From: Perkinsus olseni
Lineage: Eukaryota > Perkinsozoa > Perkinsida > Perkinsidae
Assembly (NCBI GenBank): GCA_013115135.1
Contig: JABANP010000038.1
Location: 1 to 64,000, forward strand
Direction of reading: 5' to 3'
Length of the DNA: 64,000 bases
In this document: positions 25,786 through 37,369 of the stretch, piece after piece
How positions within the stretch are numbered: the first letter of the stretch is position 1
How the letters are laid out: each line of letters starts with the position of its first letter
Program-made: the position numbers and the translations under genes
The notes under the pieces: model-generated
What the model was told of the DNA's origin: nothing
Database searches by the model: none
What the model saw: only the letters and a program-made list of their open reading frames with translations

Positions 25786-28700
25786 TTATTGTGGCGCTGG
25801 GTCAGTTGTGACTTGGAAGGGGGTTTCCGTCTCTCCAGTCAGTTTTTTGATTAAGTCATCATTCCAGGCTTCCTGATAATCAGGTTCGGCCTAAAAGGGA
25901 GTTGCGTGTCCATTCGGGTTCATGCTAGCGTGATGTTCGCACTACCTTCCGCTCTTCAGCGATCTCTCCGAGCTGCCTGAACCACTCGCCCAGTGAGGTG
26001 CCGTTCCCCACAGTAAACTCATAGCAGCCCTCCTGGACCCCTTTCCGTCTTTATCAGTTCCAAGTCGTCCGAGGTTAGGATCTCCAGTGCCGGACTCTCG
26101 GTGTTAGACGCTCCTTCGGCCCGCGTGAAGCGTTTAGCAGCGAGCAAATAGTCGTATAGCGCAGTCTTGCACAACATTTCAGTCGAGCTCGGGTCGACCC
26201 CTTTGTTTATTGCGGGGTCTGGGAAGTAATTCTTGATGTCCCTCCATATGTCGCGGAGCTCGTACAAGCTGCCCCTGAAAAGAAGGCGTGTTATTCAACC
26301 TTGGGGAATCAGAGCAGCGTATTCCTGTTAGTCCGCTCACAGCCGTCAACGCAATGACTGCAGAGTGAGTATCTCCGTCACGCCTAGCTGCGGCGATGCT
26401 TGTGTAAACTGCTTATCAGAGCCTACCGTGGCGTGGTTATCCTATTGATTCGGAACTTTTTGCTCAGCTGGAGTGAATGCCTGAGGTGGCTAGAGCCTTT
26501 CTCCTCCGGAAGAACATTCTCGCCTTCAATGATGAGACGACAAAGTCCCGAGCCCTGAAAGACCGTAGACAAGTGAAGGGGCTAACAGATTAACGATTAA
26601 TTTCCCATCAGGTTTAGGAAGCTAGGAGAAGTCACGGAACGCCGGCATGTACAGGAGAAGTCCCAGCCTAATCGACGACAGTCCTAGCCGCTTATCGTTT
26701 ACATCTTTCAAATGGCGAAACAGTTTGATGCTGTCGTCTATGTCCGGGGTGCTTGTATACATATTTTCAATGAGTATATCGGCTGTCAATGAGGACTTCT
26801 CCACCAAGTATAGCCGTGGTTCTTTCTGGTCTCCCATTGCCTTCCACGACCCATCTCGCGACTCCATTTCTATTTGTTTCCGCACCAGCAGAGACAGTTT
26901 TCGGTAGAATCTTTCTCTTCTGCCGGTGTCAAGATACCGAACAGATCGCGTGACCAGGTCAACCAGTTGACTGTGACAGCTTTGTGAGACTTCTTCCTCC
27001 GAGGCAGTGTTAACGCTTGGATTGGAGGAGTGAAGGCGTAATGGTGTAACCACAGCACTGAGAAGCAGCAACACTCCAAGCGTCGTCTCCATCTCTATCG
27101 AGAAAGATTAGCAATGCTCTTACGGGCGCATCGCGCAATCTGAGCCGTGGCAATGATGCGTAAAATAACCGTTCTGAAAGTCATCGCGTGTTATGGCCAT
27201 CTCGTAGAAGGCATATTCCGGTGAAGCACCCATAGGGATGGGCTTGATCCTGATACTGCATTCGAAGTCCTGAGGAGGTATTAACATCTTCTAGGCGCTT
27301 CTTGAATAGCCATTGGTCATTCAAGTAATATTCAATCGACTAGTCATTCGGACAGCGAGCGAATGACAGCAGAGGATAAGTCGAACACCCGACGGTAGAA
27401 GGCAGTGCGCTCCACTCACTGCGCGCTGGCCATATCCTTTCTCCTCATCAGTTGATATTTGCTCCCGTGTATCTTCGTACAGCCTATCGAGTTTTTCTTT
27501 CCATTGAATGAGGAGTTTGCCGTCGACGCCTCTATCCTCCCCGTTGTCGAGGGCAATCAACGTTTTCCGCCCATTGGCCCACTCATGATTATCAGTGATA
27601 CTTTCGGTAAGAGAGAAGCCGAAGCCAAGGTGCTCACTCATCCCTTTCAGACAGACATCGAGGAGGTCGTGATCTGCCTCTTGTGGCGGCTCCGGAATGT
27701 CGTCGAGTTCAAGCTTCGATGTAGGATACAGATTGAGCCTAAGTCAGAATGCCACCTCTAGGGCATATCCAACCGGAGCGTCTATTGCCGTATAGATCGA
27801 TGAACGGAGCTAGAATCTCACTCTCCATCGCTGATCATCCTTATTTGCCTCCTTGTGGCGTCGTATTCGAAAGTGTAGTGGATATATAACGGCTCACCCT
27901 CCTCGTCGAGGTTGTCAGATCGGTACTCGTAGTTCAGGGCACAGTCAGTATTATCGAATGTCTGCAAAAAACAGCGGTTCAGAAGAAATCAAGGGAACAA
28001 TCGATTTCTTGTAGTGAGATGAGATTCACGCAACGGAAGGTGGTTCGATCATGGAAGGTGAAGACTCTGCAATACTGAGGACTGGTCGAAAATGGAGTAA
28101 ACGGTGATTGACGTGCTAGTTGTTGCTCACGTGTCCCTCCTACCGTTTTGACCTCCACCCAGTCATCGCTACTCTCCGATTGGGTCGCGGAGAACTCAGT
28201 CTCTAAAACTCTCTCCAAGGCTGCGTTCTCCGTGGTGAAGTCAAATAAATTGTCGCCTTGCTTGGCCTTCTCCAACTCGCGGACACTGACGATCGACTCA
28301 TCCGTTTTCACTCTCATGGACCTCCGAAGACTCGCTGACTTCGACCCGAGTTGTTTGCCTCCAATTCTTCTACTCAAATATCCGTAGATCGCCTCTTTGC
28401 AATTTCGAGGCTGCTTGCTGGAGCTATCGAGAGACCGCCCCAATAGGGATTGCACGGTTTTGATCAGCCTCCACCTACAACAACGACGTTACGAGTCTTC
28501 GCGCATCGGATTCTTTCGCCCTGTTGGGACGGGAAAATCTAAATGACCAAGATCCCAAGTTGATCGTAAGTGGGACGTGGCTCGATACACCTCGAATCAA
28601 CAGGCTTAATTCAATTTGCGAGCTTACTCGTTCCTTCTAAACATTCGTACATCCCTCTTGTCATCAGTGAACTCTAGATAATAAGAGTTTCTACCAGCCG

Positions 28701-29148
28701 CAGAGTACTTCAATGAGCATCTAGCTTCAGGCTCCTTAGGTAGAGAGCTCTGATCACGAACAACCTCACATCCACGCTGCTCTCGCAATGAACGTTCGCA
28801 TCTCGAATGAGGGCAGAGAGGGACGTTTCACGACTCGTGATGCAGAGACTCCAGAGACTGATTGGGGAACCGAGGGAAAATATGCATGTTGACCTTCTTG
28901 GATGAGTATGATGACGCAGGATACACGGGCTAAGAATCCCCGTCTTACCTTTCTTCTCCGACTGAAGAGGCCCTGAAAACGAAACAGGATACGTGACGAA
29001 CTCTAGGAGGCCACCTTGATGGTATCAGCGCTCGACGTGGCTACATGAAACCACCACCTCCACCTCGCCCCACCTGGCTTACCCTGATACTGTGTAGCCC
29101 ATCACTGGGCATTAGGATGCTGAAGATGAGGGTGAGGCCAAAATACAT
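25786..29148 (-). CDS. Modular secreted protein, family copy alpha (unknown function)
   Basis: I do not recognise this family. ATG 29146-29148 starts a signal-peptide exon ('MYFGLTLIFSILMPSDGLHS'). Strand-type and helical modules then alternate. The strand modules are keyed by 'ARCSLKYSAAG' (~28.7 kb), 'TDCALNYEYRS' (27.95), 'FECSIRIKPIP' (27.26) and 'GLCRLIIEGEN' (26.56). The helical ones are 'NCKEAIYGYL' (28.4), 'DVCLKGMSEHL' (27.66), 'SCHSQLVDLV' (26.97) and 'MLCKTALYDYL' (26.18), with 'SLGEWFRQLGEIAEE' after the last. The final exon reads 'AEPDYQEAWNDDLIKK' and stops at 25786-25788. Introns after the strand modules can all be placed in phase 2. Near 26045 the reading shifts by one base, so this copy may be damaged or an intron there is unusual. 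'METTLGVLLLLSAVV' at 27092 looks like a second signal peptide but falls mostly inside a phase-2 intron. Confidence 0.65.
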
Positions 29149-29301
29149 CCCGGACTAAAAATGGCCCTGTGAAACCGAGTAGTTGATGAGAATCACGAAG
29201 AAACACGGCGTGCAAGCCAAGTCGTGGATAGGTGGGCTTGCGACCGTCGGCTCAACTCGCAATGTCCCTTCTGATCGCTAGGCGAGAGCATTGAGACGTT
29301 C

Positions 29302-32300
29302 TCACGCTCTCAGGCCTGTGACCTTCATATTGCGAATAAAGACTCCCCAACAGGGCGATTCCCAGAGTTCCGCTGGACGCAATGGAAGCTTACCAATCAG
29401 AGCTCGTACCAGGAGCTTTGCAAATCCCAGGACCCAAGAACGCAATCTCTCAGTCTTGTAGACATCAGCAAGAAGTAAGATACAGCAATGACAATGCGAG
29501 TAGATAAGTTTGGTATTCCTCGCTGATTCACAGAGGGGAGAGAAGGGCCTTCGGCTCTGAATAATCTTCGAGCAAGAATGTGTCCACCTGAGCAACAACA
29601 AAAAAGCATGCCTCGAACTGAGAAGGTGTATCAAGGAGGAATTTGTGAGTCATACCCGAATTTGTGTAAATTCTACCTTACTTTGCGAGCAATGGAGATG
29701 AGCTTTTTCATTTCAAGAGCGAAATCTAGGCTGGTGGTGGTGAACCGTCGCTCGGACTCCTCCTTGCACGACTCGGGGTCGAGCGTAGGAAATCGCTCGC
29801 TACTTGTTGACGTAGCAGCAGCAGCGGCAATCAAATACGCTATGTAAACTTGCTTGCACAGTTCTGATGTCGTCGTGACATTGCTAATCCCCAGCCGAGG
29901 GAATACCAATAGTTTTTGCAGCTCTGCCATGGATCCCTCTGGCTTATAGAATCTCATCCTAAGCGAGGAAGCCATCATGATGAATGCGTAGCATAGGGAG
30001 CCTTCCACTAGAGCGTGACGTTTCGAGTCTTACTCCTCTCCATGAATGTAGTTGATACCGAATGATTGGTTGAGTCCAAGGGCATATTGCTGCCCAGATC
30101 GGCCGAACGCGGTGAAGTGACATACAGTGTCGTCCTGAAGGGCGCCCGACGTTGAACGAAGGTGGAGGAAAGTGGAACCGAAGTGGAATGCCATGAAGCC
30201 GGAGCCCGGAGCGTGTCCTCGAGAGAAGCTACTCAGCATGCTTACACGCATTAAAACCTGTCGTTGTATTCGAAAATGTTTCTTCCGATCAGGGTCAACT
30301 TCCATGGCCTCCATGGTCTGCACTATGAGCTTGCTAGCTAAACTACTCGGATGAAGTTGATATAGCCTTGGATCATTTTCCCAAGACGAAATCGCCTTCC
30401 ATGCGGGCTCCAGCTCCAATTGCTTTGCTCCGTACCGAGCTAAGCCGAAAGGTGTTTGAGGCCTTGTCGCGTTGCTTGAACGGCTTTTCAGCGTTTCTAT
30501 GAGCTTCTTCTGACAGCTGTCGGCTTTCCCGCTCTCTCGAGGGAATGAACTCGGAAGAAGTACGTAGATTCCCCACGATTGCTGGACCAATCTGAAAAGC
30601 TAGGCCAGGTGCGCTCTAGTCGGTACTGTTCCAGTCCGAGTTGTGTGGCATGCTCGGCCGGTTGACAGAGTCTCAGAAGCGTACTCACGGCTTAAGGAAA
30701 TTCACGTCATCCACGCTGGAAAAGTAAGCCTCAATGAGGCCATTTTTCTTCACAGCAAGCCCGTAATGGCCGTTAAATCTGTGTTGGTTCGAATGGGATG
30801 AAAATCGAGCGATACAATCGAGGTCCTGAGCGGGAATGACAACACTCGAGAGCCGAAGGCGATCGTCTGGAGTAGATATCACACAAGTAGGAGTCTTACG
30901 GATCTCATGAAGTATCCAGAGATGGATCCCTCTTTCATAAAGTTGGAGATCTTCCTGTACAGGACTTCCAGACTTGACTCCCATTCCTTTAATATACCGG
31001 TATTCACTGCACTGTCGTCGTGTTCAGCCAACCCTTCCACAGTTTGCCGGATCTCCTCTTCGGAATAAGGAGTCGAATGACCAGTCTCGAGCTCGCTCGC
31101 AGAATGCAGCCACCGAGCTAAGGTTTCATCGCAGCAGCATCTTTCTCCCTGACCGCCGCCGTCAGTCAACTTGAATCTGCGGCTCTCTTCTACTCCCCAG
31201 AAGGGTCCTGGATAAAGTGAGAGTCTGACATAGCGGAGTTGTGATCTGAGCAAAGGGTGCTGGACCAGCTCACATGCCGTCACTTAGGCTTTCAATATAG
31301 TTGGAATCCGCTCGACACTGGAGGCGGTACTCAGCCGGGATCCATTCATTCTTTGCGTCACCTCCACACACGATCTGGTTGAACTTGTATACTAGAGAAT
31401 GTGCATTGGGGTCAACTACCTGCGAGGAGTTCAGTGATTTCAACCACCTACGCGCCGAATTCGAAGGCATACCGCGGAGATAGATTTCCCTTGTTCTAGG
31501 ATCGTTCCGCTGGCTTCTTCGAACAAGATGCCGAGAAGGTGGTCAAGAAATCCCGATTCAACTGCTGTGAATATCCCATTTTTTCCACGGTCTAGCCTCT
31601 TCAAAGTGGTAGACACTCGTTTTTTCTTGTGCTCTGGTGTCTCCGGTGGGAGATGCATAGGTCCAGGCTTGGGAACAGTCTTGTCCAGGTCGACACCTCT
31701 ATGTAGGTAGCTGCTCAAGGCTTGCTCGCACTTTTTCGGATGCTTAGACAATGAGAATACTGAGCGATCTGTGAAGTAATCCGTGGGTATCAGCCTCAGC
31801 CTGTCAGCAAAAACCATGCCTCGTAATGGCAAAGCGTCTCGATGAGCGTGATGGGAGAGCACCTACTCGTTCCTGCGGAAGAGTTCTATCCTTCGATAAT
31901 CTGGGGCAAGCTCGAGGTAAAAGTCAGTTGGTCCTATCAGACGCAGTCCACATTTCTTGGGGACCTGAGCACCCGAAACACCACTATACATCGTCATCAC
32001 AAGCCGGGTTCGGATGAATGAGAGGGAAGAACATCTTTTTGGGGCTCACGTTTTTATTGCCTCGGCTGCCGCGCGAACCCTGAGACAGAATGCTTTCACT
32101 GTTCTTGCAACCGCCAATCTGCACCGATCAACCAACTCTGCACCGTATGCGAATCATTAATACCATTCATCGTAATTTTGGAACTAGGCTCTGCTTGGAA
32201 AAGTGTGATGGTACTTCGCGTAGCCCTGAAAGTTACTGTCTCACTTTTTTCAGCTTGGATCCACTGCTAAGCTCGAATGGTCCAAAGATGGAGAGGAGCA

Positions 32301-32328
32301 CGAATGCTTTGAGAAGCGGCTTGGACAT
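29302..32328 (-). CDS. Modular secreted protein, family copy beta (unknown function)
   Basis: ATG 32326-32328 starts a signal peptide, 'MSKPLLKAFVLLSIFGPFEL', with a GTGAGA donor after 'GSKLKK', the same position as in the other copies. A poorly resolved short exon follows. Then strand modules 'KKCGLRLIGPTDFYLELAP' (31.95 kb), 'LVYKFNQIVCGG' (31.40), 'LDCIARFSSHS' (30.83) and 'TVCHFTAFGRSGQ' (30.13) alternate with helical modules 'KKCEQALSSYLHRG' (31.73), 'CCDETLARWLH' (31.13), 'SCQKKLIETLK' (30.52) and 'ELCKQVYIAYL' (29.87). The strand modules end 'ELFRRNE' and 'ESLSDGM', mirroring 'RMFRRNE' and 'RMISDGE' in copy alpha. A tail exon with 'RSWVLGFAKLLVRALIG' leads to the stop at 29302-29304. 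One Cys per module is typical. Confidence 0.62.
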
Positions 32329-32588
32329 GAGGGATGGCTACTGCAGAGGTGGGTCGCATCAGAGTGGCTTCAGTCTCTTATCGGGAGCGTTGCTCCAAGG
32401 TCCACCTTATTAGTAGTACAAGAGTCACGCGAAGTACACACAGCGACAGCACATGGCATACATCATGATAAACGGTGTAAAACCTTTACAACGGAGATCT
32501 AGCTTCAGATTACGACAACCGAACTTCTAAGCATACTAATTCCTTCTACCAACGAATTCAGCGAACGTTCAAACGTCAGTCGAAACGA

Positions 32589-33618
32589 TTACACGACATC
32601 TCCTTCCGGCTCAGTCTCGGCCGTCCGTTGAGCCCTCGGGGGCTCAATCGAGACTTCTAGCATTCTTCCATCGTCCACGGTTCCTCCGAGCTGTTCGAAG
32701 AGGGCATCCAGCGCCGGTCTCATGAACGTGCTGTATGTCAGGTCGATGACCCCGGGGTCTTTGTAGCCCGATAGGACGCGCGAAATCCTCTGGGCAGGAT
32801 CCATGGCATTCTCTACGCGGAATGTCTCCCTGCTGGTCGAGTCTTTGGAAGCGGTCGAAAGAACGTGGCCCAATGCCGCACCGCAATCGACTCTATTTTC
32901 CTCTGGTATGTTCCACGACGAACTCAGCTCGCCTTCTGAAGGGCGTTCCAAAACTTCCCTGAAAAATTCATCACTTGAAACTGACTCGACCCTCCAGTTC
33001 GCTGGGATCAGCCTACTCAGCTCTCTCCATTCTCTGTATTCCGTCTAAAGTCGGCGTGAGTTCAAGATAGATAGCAGGTTGGTTAGACGCTTTATCCATG
33101 AGCAAGGCGCATACGGGCTGAATATTGAAGCGAGGAGGCGTAGTTCCGTGCGGCCATCTGTGTTTTGACGCACCTTGCCCGTCTCGTGAGACGCAGGTCT
33201 TTTTTCTCCATCCTTGCTGCCACTTATGCGCTTAATTGTCTTACTGAATCGCTGAAAAGACAGAGGTCGGCCCGGGCTTCCGAGTCCGAACGGCAATGGC
33301 ATGCTATCGCAACGAAATTCTGGCTCAGTCCCTTCGAGGGAGCCGAGGCTCTGCTCAGAGTTCGACTTCAGACTCGCCAAGCCGTTCACCTTCTTATGGA
33401 GTATTTCTATACGCCTCTCTCTCACCAATACTGGTGCAATGCATTGGCGGTGCTTCTCCATGGGCAATATCATTCGAAACACCGCGACTCGCGGTGTTTC
33501 GAATGATATCGCCCCGGCCGTGGTCCGCGAGATCCCGCGTCTTCCTGAGAGCGGCCGCTTCAGATTCAATCGCAGCCAGGATTCCAATGAAGATGATATT
33601 CAAGAAGGTGAATTGCAT
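32589..33618 (-). CDS. Modular secreted protein, short family copy delta
   Basis: ATG 33616-33618 opens a convincing signal peptide, 'MQFTFLNIIFIGILAAIESE'. The first exon also encodes 'DIIRNTASRGVSNDIA', which comes from a near-perfect inverted repeat (33462-33514). After an unresolved join come 'RFSKTIKRISGSK', one strand module ('PVCALLMDKAS', 'PAIYLELTPTL'), a phase-2 intron, and one helical module ('SSSWNIPEENRVDCGAALGH', 'FMRPALDALFEQLGG'). It ends 'ETEPEGDVV' with the stop at 32589. With only one module pair it is the smallest copy, yet the intron phase and order match the larger ones. A decayed close relative lies at 51990-52441. Confidence 0.58.
33462..33514. repeat. Perfect-type inverted repeat (26-bp arms, 1-nt centre)
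   Basis: The arms GGGC-a-ATATCATTCG...CCGCGA and TCGCGG...CGAATGATAT-c-GCCC pair across a single central C at 33488 with one mismatch. It lies inside the first coding exon of copy delta, so both strands encode nearly the same peptide ('IIRNTA(S/T)RGVSNDIA'). Confidence 0.9.
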
Positions 33619-33911
33619 CGCGGAAGTACTGAAGTACTGCCTATGAGTATCACTCCTTTCAATGGCTCCCTTGTTCGTGGATTCCCGATGGAACGATTAT
33701 TTCAGGTAAACTACCCCCTGTGTATGTGACAAAGCAAGAGATGTAGACACTTGAGTGTACACACGGTAGATTGATAAATTACAAGAACAGCACACAACTG
33801 GTTATCCTCAGCTCATGACATGGAGCTCACGCATCGATCAGTCGGACCACTCTGCATACAGCTATGTGATACATATGATATGAGGATAATCATTGGTGAG
33901 CTAGGGAGGTC

Positions 33912-36900
33912 TTAGCCTTCTCCAACCCAAGAACTCGGTCGAGGTATCGCGTAGTCGCCGTCCCTATCAGCAGAAACACACGGGTCAATCACAGTAATCG
34001 GAAACGAGAAGGCTGAACATCTAGCGTGAGACTTACTCGTCAGCGAGCATCTCTTTGGCCACCTCCCCGAGCACAGTTAGAAGCCTTCCCAGAGCTGAGC
34101 TTGCAGCCACGTAGTAACGTCCAGCCTCGCGCTCAATGATACCCTCAAGATTAATAAAACCAGGGCTTCCTCTTGGCAGCTCGTTAATGTATTTGGCTGC
34201 GGCTGGTAGCAGCCGAGTCGTCTCAAGATAGTAGACAAAAGCAAGTTTGCAGAGCTCTGCTGTGTTCTTCCCGCTCGGTGTCCCATGGCCCATCAAATCC
34301 TCACTTGCCTCTGAGCTACTCTGTGAGGCCGTTCTTCCAGGAAGAGAGCTTGTGTCCCAGCGGCTATACCACCCAACTGATTTCAGATCCTGCTCGATTT
34401 TATCCACATTCACCATTACGGACCTGCAGCACGTCCGCATCCTGACTGATGGCAGCATGAATTCGAGGACGTACCCTTCGAGTCCAACAAAGGCTAGCCT
34501 GAAAGAACGGTCGAGACCGACGCGGTAGCCTCCTTCACTGTCCTTCATTCGCAGTTCGCAACGCGGATTCCTGGGGTCCCGGGCAAGGTTCTGCAAGATA
34601 GTCGACTACTTACCGAAGAGCAGCCAGCAATCGTCCTACCATTGCACTCATCTTTCCTAGCTCCTGTAGGTAATCTTCATTTCTGTTCAATCGCTGGGCG
34701 AGACCGAAGATAACGTCCGTGGTCAAATCCGAGGCAAGTGATTGGAATGCAGTTGGTCGACGAGCCTTCCAATCCAGCCGAGCCCAGTCATTTCTCGCTT
34801 CATTTGCGAGTTGCTGGTGAGCGAATCCTCGTAATTCGTCGAAGAGCAGCTGCCTCCGGCGTGGCTCTGGCATTGACTCCACGAGGTAATTCCATGAAGC
34901 GGCCAAGATCGTAGCAAGCTTGTACTCGCAGGACCCAGCCTTGGTGGTGGCGGAAGTCGACGAAATATGCGAACTTAGGTTCGGGATGACAGACGAAAGG
35001 GGTATGTTAATCCTGAAGGGTTCGAGGTGAGACATGGAGAATACCGTCAGACTGACGGCGTCAGTGATCAGCAGTGTGCTTCCAAACCATCAGTCAACTA
35101 CGGAACCGGTTTGTGGGCGATGAGTTCGCTCTCTTACCGCGATGGAGGTTTATGTCGAGAGAGGATGGATACTGCGAGGAAAGCCTGATTGTTCTGCGCG
35201 ATATCCAAATGTAGAATGACTCCAGCCGGAGAGGTATTCACCATCTTGTGTAGACTGCACTGTGTGTCCTGCAAACGACAATGCGAAATCGACGTGGCGG
35301 AAGGTATCGTGAGAACACTACTTCATCCATGGAGTCTGCTCTTGAAGGATTAGCAACTGCTTTTTCCGCGAAAAGGCTATAGAGAGATAGTATACACTTG
35401 TGTATATCCTGGAGTATTTGGATGTCCAGCGCTTTGTCATCAACGGCGTGAGATCCATCAGGCGTAGTTCTCATAGCAGTGAGGGTCGCCAGCATCCTTT
35501 GCCCATGATCCGGAACAACTGGCTCGTCCTTAGCGCGATGCCGGAGATATCCGATCCTCAAGAGAGTCGCTATCGCCGTAGGGCAGTCCTTGATGTAAGG
35601 CATTGAAATTACTCTATCGAGCTCATCACGCACATCCACTGTAGGCGTGAATGATCTCTTGAAGAGTAATCTCATTCTAAACAGGAATCAGCTGCAGAAT
35701 CGCGGAAGTTACAGATCTTCCTACTGCGAGAGTGTGAAGCTATGCGCGTAGAATATGGAGAATCGGTGTTTACCTTCCGTCGCTGATCATGTTGATGCTC
35801 CCGGGGTAATAGCCCAAACGTAAAGGCCCCTTTAAATTATCCGGCGGGCCCGTAACTTTATAATTAAACTCGCAGGTCTCTGTATCTAGCCCCTGAGAGG
35901 TACTAGATTCCAGACTTTGTTATTAGAATCACAGAGACTAGAGGAGACGGCCTACCTCCCGCAAATCGATGGCGGTTTCTTTCCCATGCATGTTCTCGAA
36001 TGCAAAACCAAGTGCTGCTAACGCACACTTATGGGCTCGGAATTGGGTGGAGGTTTGTCCCTTACGGGCCTTCTCAGTCGACACCACCATAGTCGGGTGT
36101 TTGCCGTTCAAGGCTGTTTTCTCTGCATCGCCGCATAACCATCTCATGGTGCTGCCCTTGGGGGAAAGGGAGTACTGTGTGCCATTAATGATATATTCAT
36201 TTAAAGCATCCTCGCAGCTTCGAAGTTTTCCGTTCTTCGTAAGTTCGCTAGCGCCTCTGATCACAGTGGAAGCTCTTCCTGCCTCTTCCGAGACTAGGGA
36301 GGGGACTATCATGGTGCTGAAGAGACGGGATCAATCGAGCGACTGGTAGACGCGTCATGGAAAAGCCTACGAATCTTTCCGGAAGCTCAGTAGCCGGCCC
36401 TCATTTGGATCTAATACGAGATGGAAGTCTCCTGCATCGCCAGTACCATGAAGAACGCATTGCCGGGGTGGAAACTGATCAACAACGGATGGATGACATC
36501 GATGGGTGAGAAAACAAGGGGACTCACCGAGCGAACGACGGCCCTCTTGCCCGCGAGAACCTCCTCGACTTCCTTGTATAAGTCCTCTATTATCGGGCAC
36601 AGTGAGTCGTGCTCGGACAGATCGAACAACATGAAGCGATTGTTGTACGGAGTGGAGCGAATGGCCTCAAGTCGCTTCATGGCCACCTCCGGTGAGATGA
36701 GACGCTTCATCTCGCAGTTGGCCGTTGAAGCTGTCCGATGCTCTCCGATATGAACGCCCATTTTCAAGATGCTCTCGAACGCTTGAAGACATCCTTCCGG
36801 CTGCGGGTCGATAATGACAACATTGGGGTTCTCCTCTATTGGCAATGCGTCGTAACTAACAACGGCACGTAATTATATATCCTTATAGACTCTCGAAAAC

Positions 36901-37369
36901 GTCGGCCTTTTTCGGACCACTGCTCAGCATCCACCCCGGTCGAGATGTTGAGATACTGGGGCCCCTTCCTTACGTGCCAAATTGGAACATTTCGATGCGG
37001 GTACGGTCCGAGGTGAGCTGCAAGTAGTAGGAGTTCGGGCCAGCCGTTGAGTTGATAGTGTAGGAGGCAGCACAGGTGTCGGGCTCGGGCTCCACTGCCT
37101 GACTTAGAGCACTTAAAACTTCGATGAGTGACGACATTCGGGACGCTGTCATCACCTGAGCTTTTGATCTTGTTCTTGACCTCAGCGAACGTAGAGACCT
37201 GCCTATGGATCTGCCTAGGGATCTGCGCAGGGAGTTGGCGGCTTTCTGAGTCGGACCAGCATCTCAATAGTGTCTTAGGCAAATCGCTTACCTTCATCGA
37301 AGACCCTAGCACCTCGTCGTAGCGCTGCAGACTCAGGAGTAGACCAAAGGTGAATGATAGACGCCGCAT
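33912..37369 (-). CDS. Modular secreted protein, family copy gamma, longest member (unknown function)
   Basis: ATG 37367-37369 starts 'MRRLSFTFGLLLSLQRYDEV' (signal peptide), with a GTAAGC donor after 'GSSMK'. Five module pairs follow. Strand modules: 'DTCAASYTINS' (37.05 kb), 'RQCVLHGTGDA' (36.45), 'ETCEFNYKVTG' (35.88), 'TQCSLHKMVNT' (35.26) and 'PRCELRMKDSE' (34.56). Helical modules: 'EGCLQAFESIL' (36.79), 'RSCEDALNEYI' (36.21), 'DCPTAIATLL' (35.58), 'SCEYKLATIL' (34.93) and 'ELCKLAFVYYL' (34.25). The strand modules end 'RIEMFQFGT', 'LLSFRKDS', 'NMISDGR', and the introns after them fit phase 2. The last helix 'SALGRLLTVLGEVAKEML' matches 'SLGEWFRQLGEIAEE' of copy alpha. An acidic tail ('DEDGDYAIPRPSSWVGEG') ends at TAA 33912-33914. 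Likely secreted; no enzymatic motif is seen. Confidence 0.68.

Noticed and set aside
28500..29140. Possible separate gene between copies alpha and beta
   Set aside because: The region is explained by the first exons of copy alpha (signal peptide at 29148, strand module at about 28.7 kb).
32090..32413. Plus-strand ORF resembling a strand module ('RLCLEKCDGTSRSPESYC')
   Set aside because: It lies opposite the signal-peptide exon of copy beta and has no adjoining plus-strand modules, so the likeness is probably chance.
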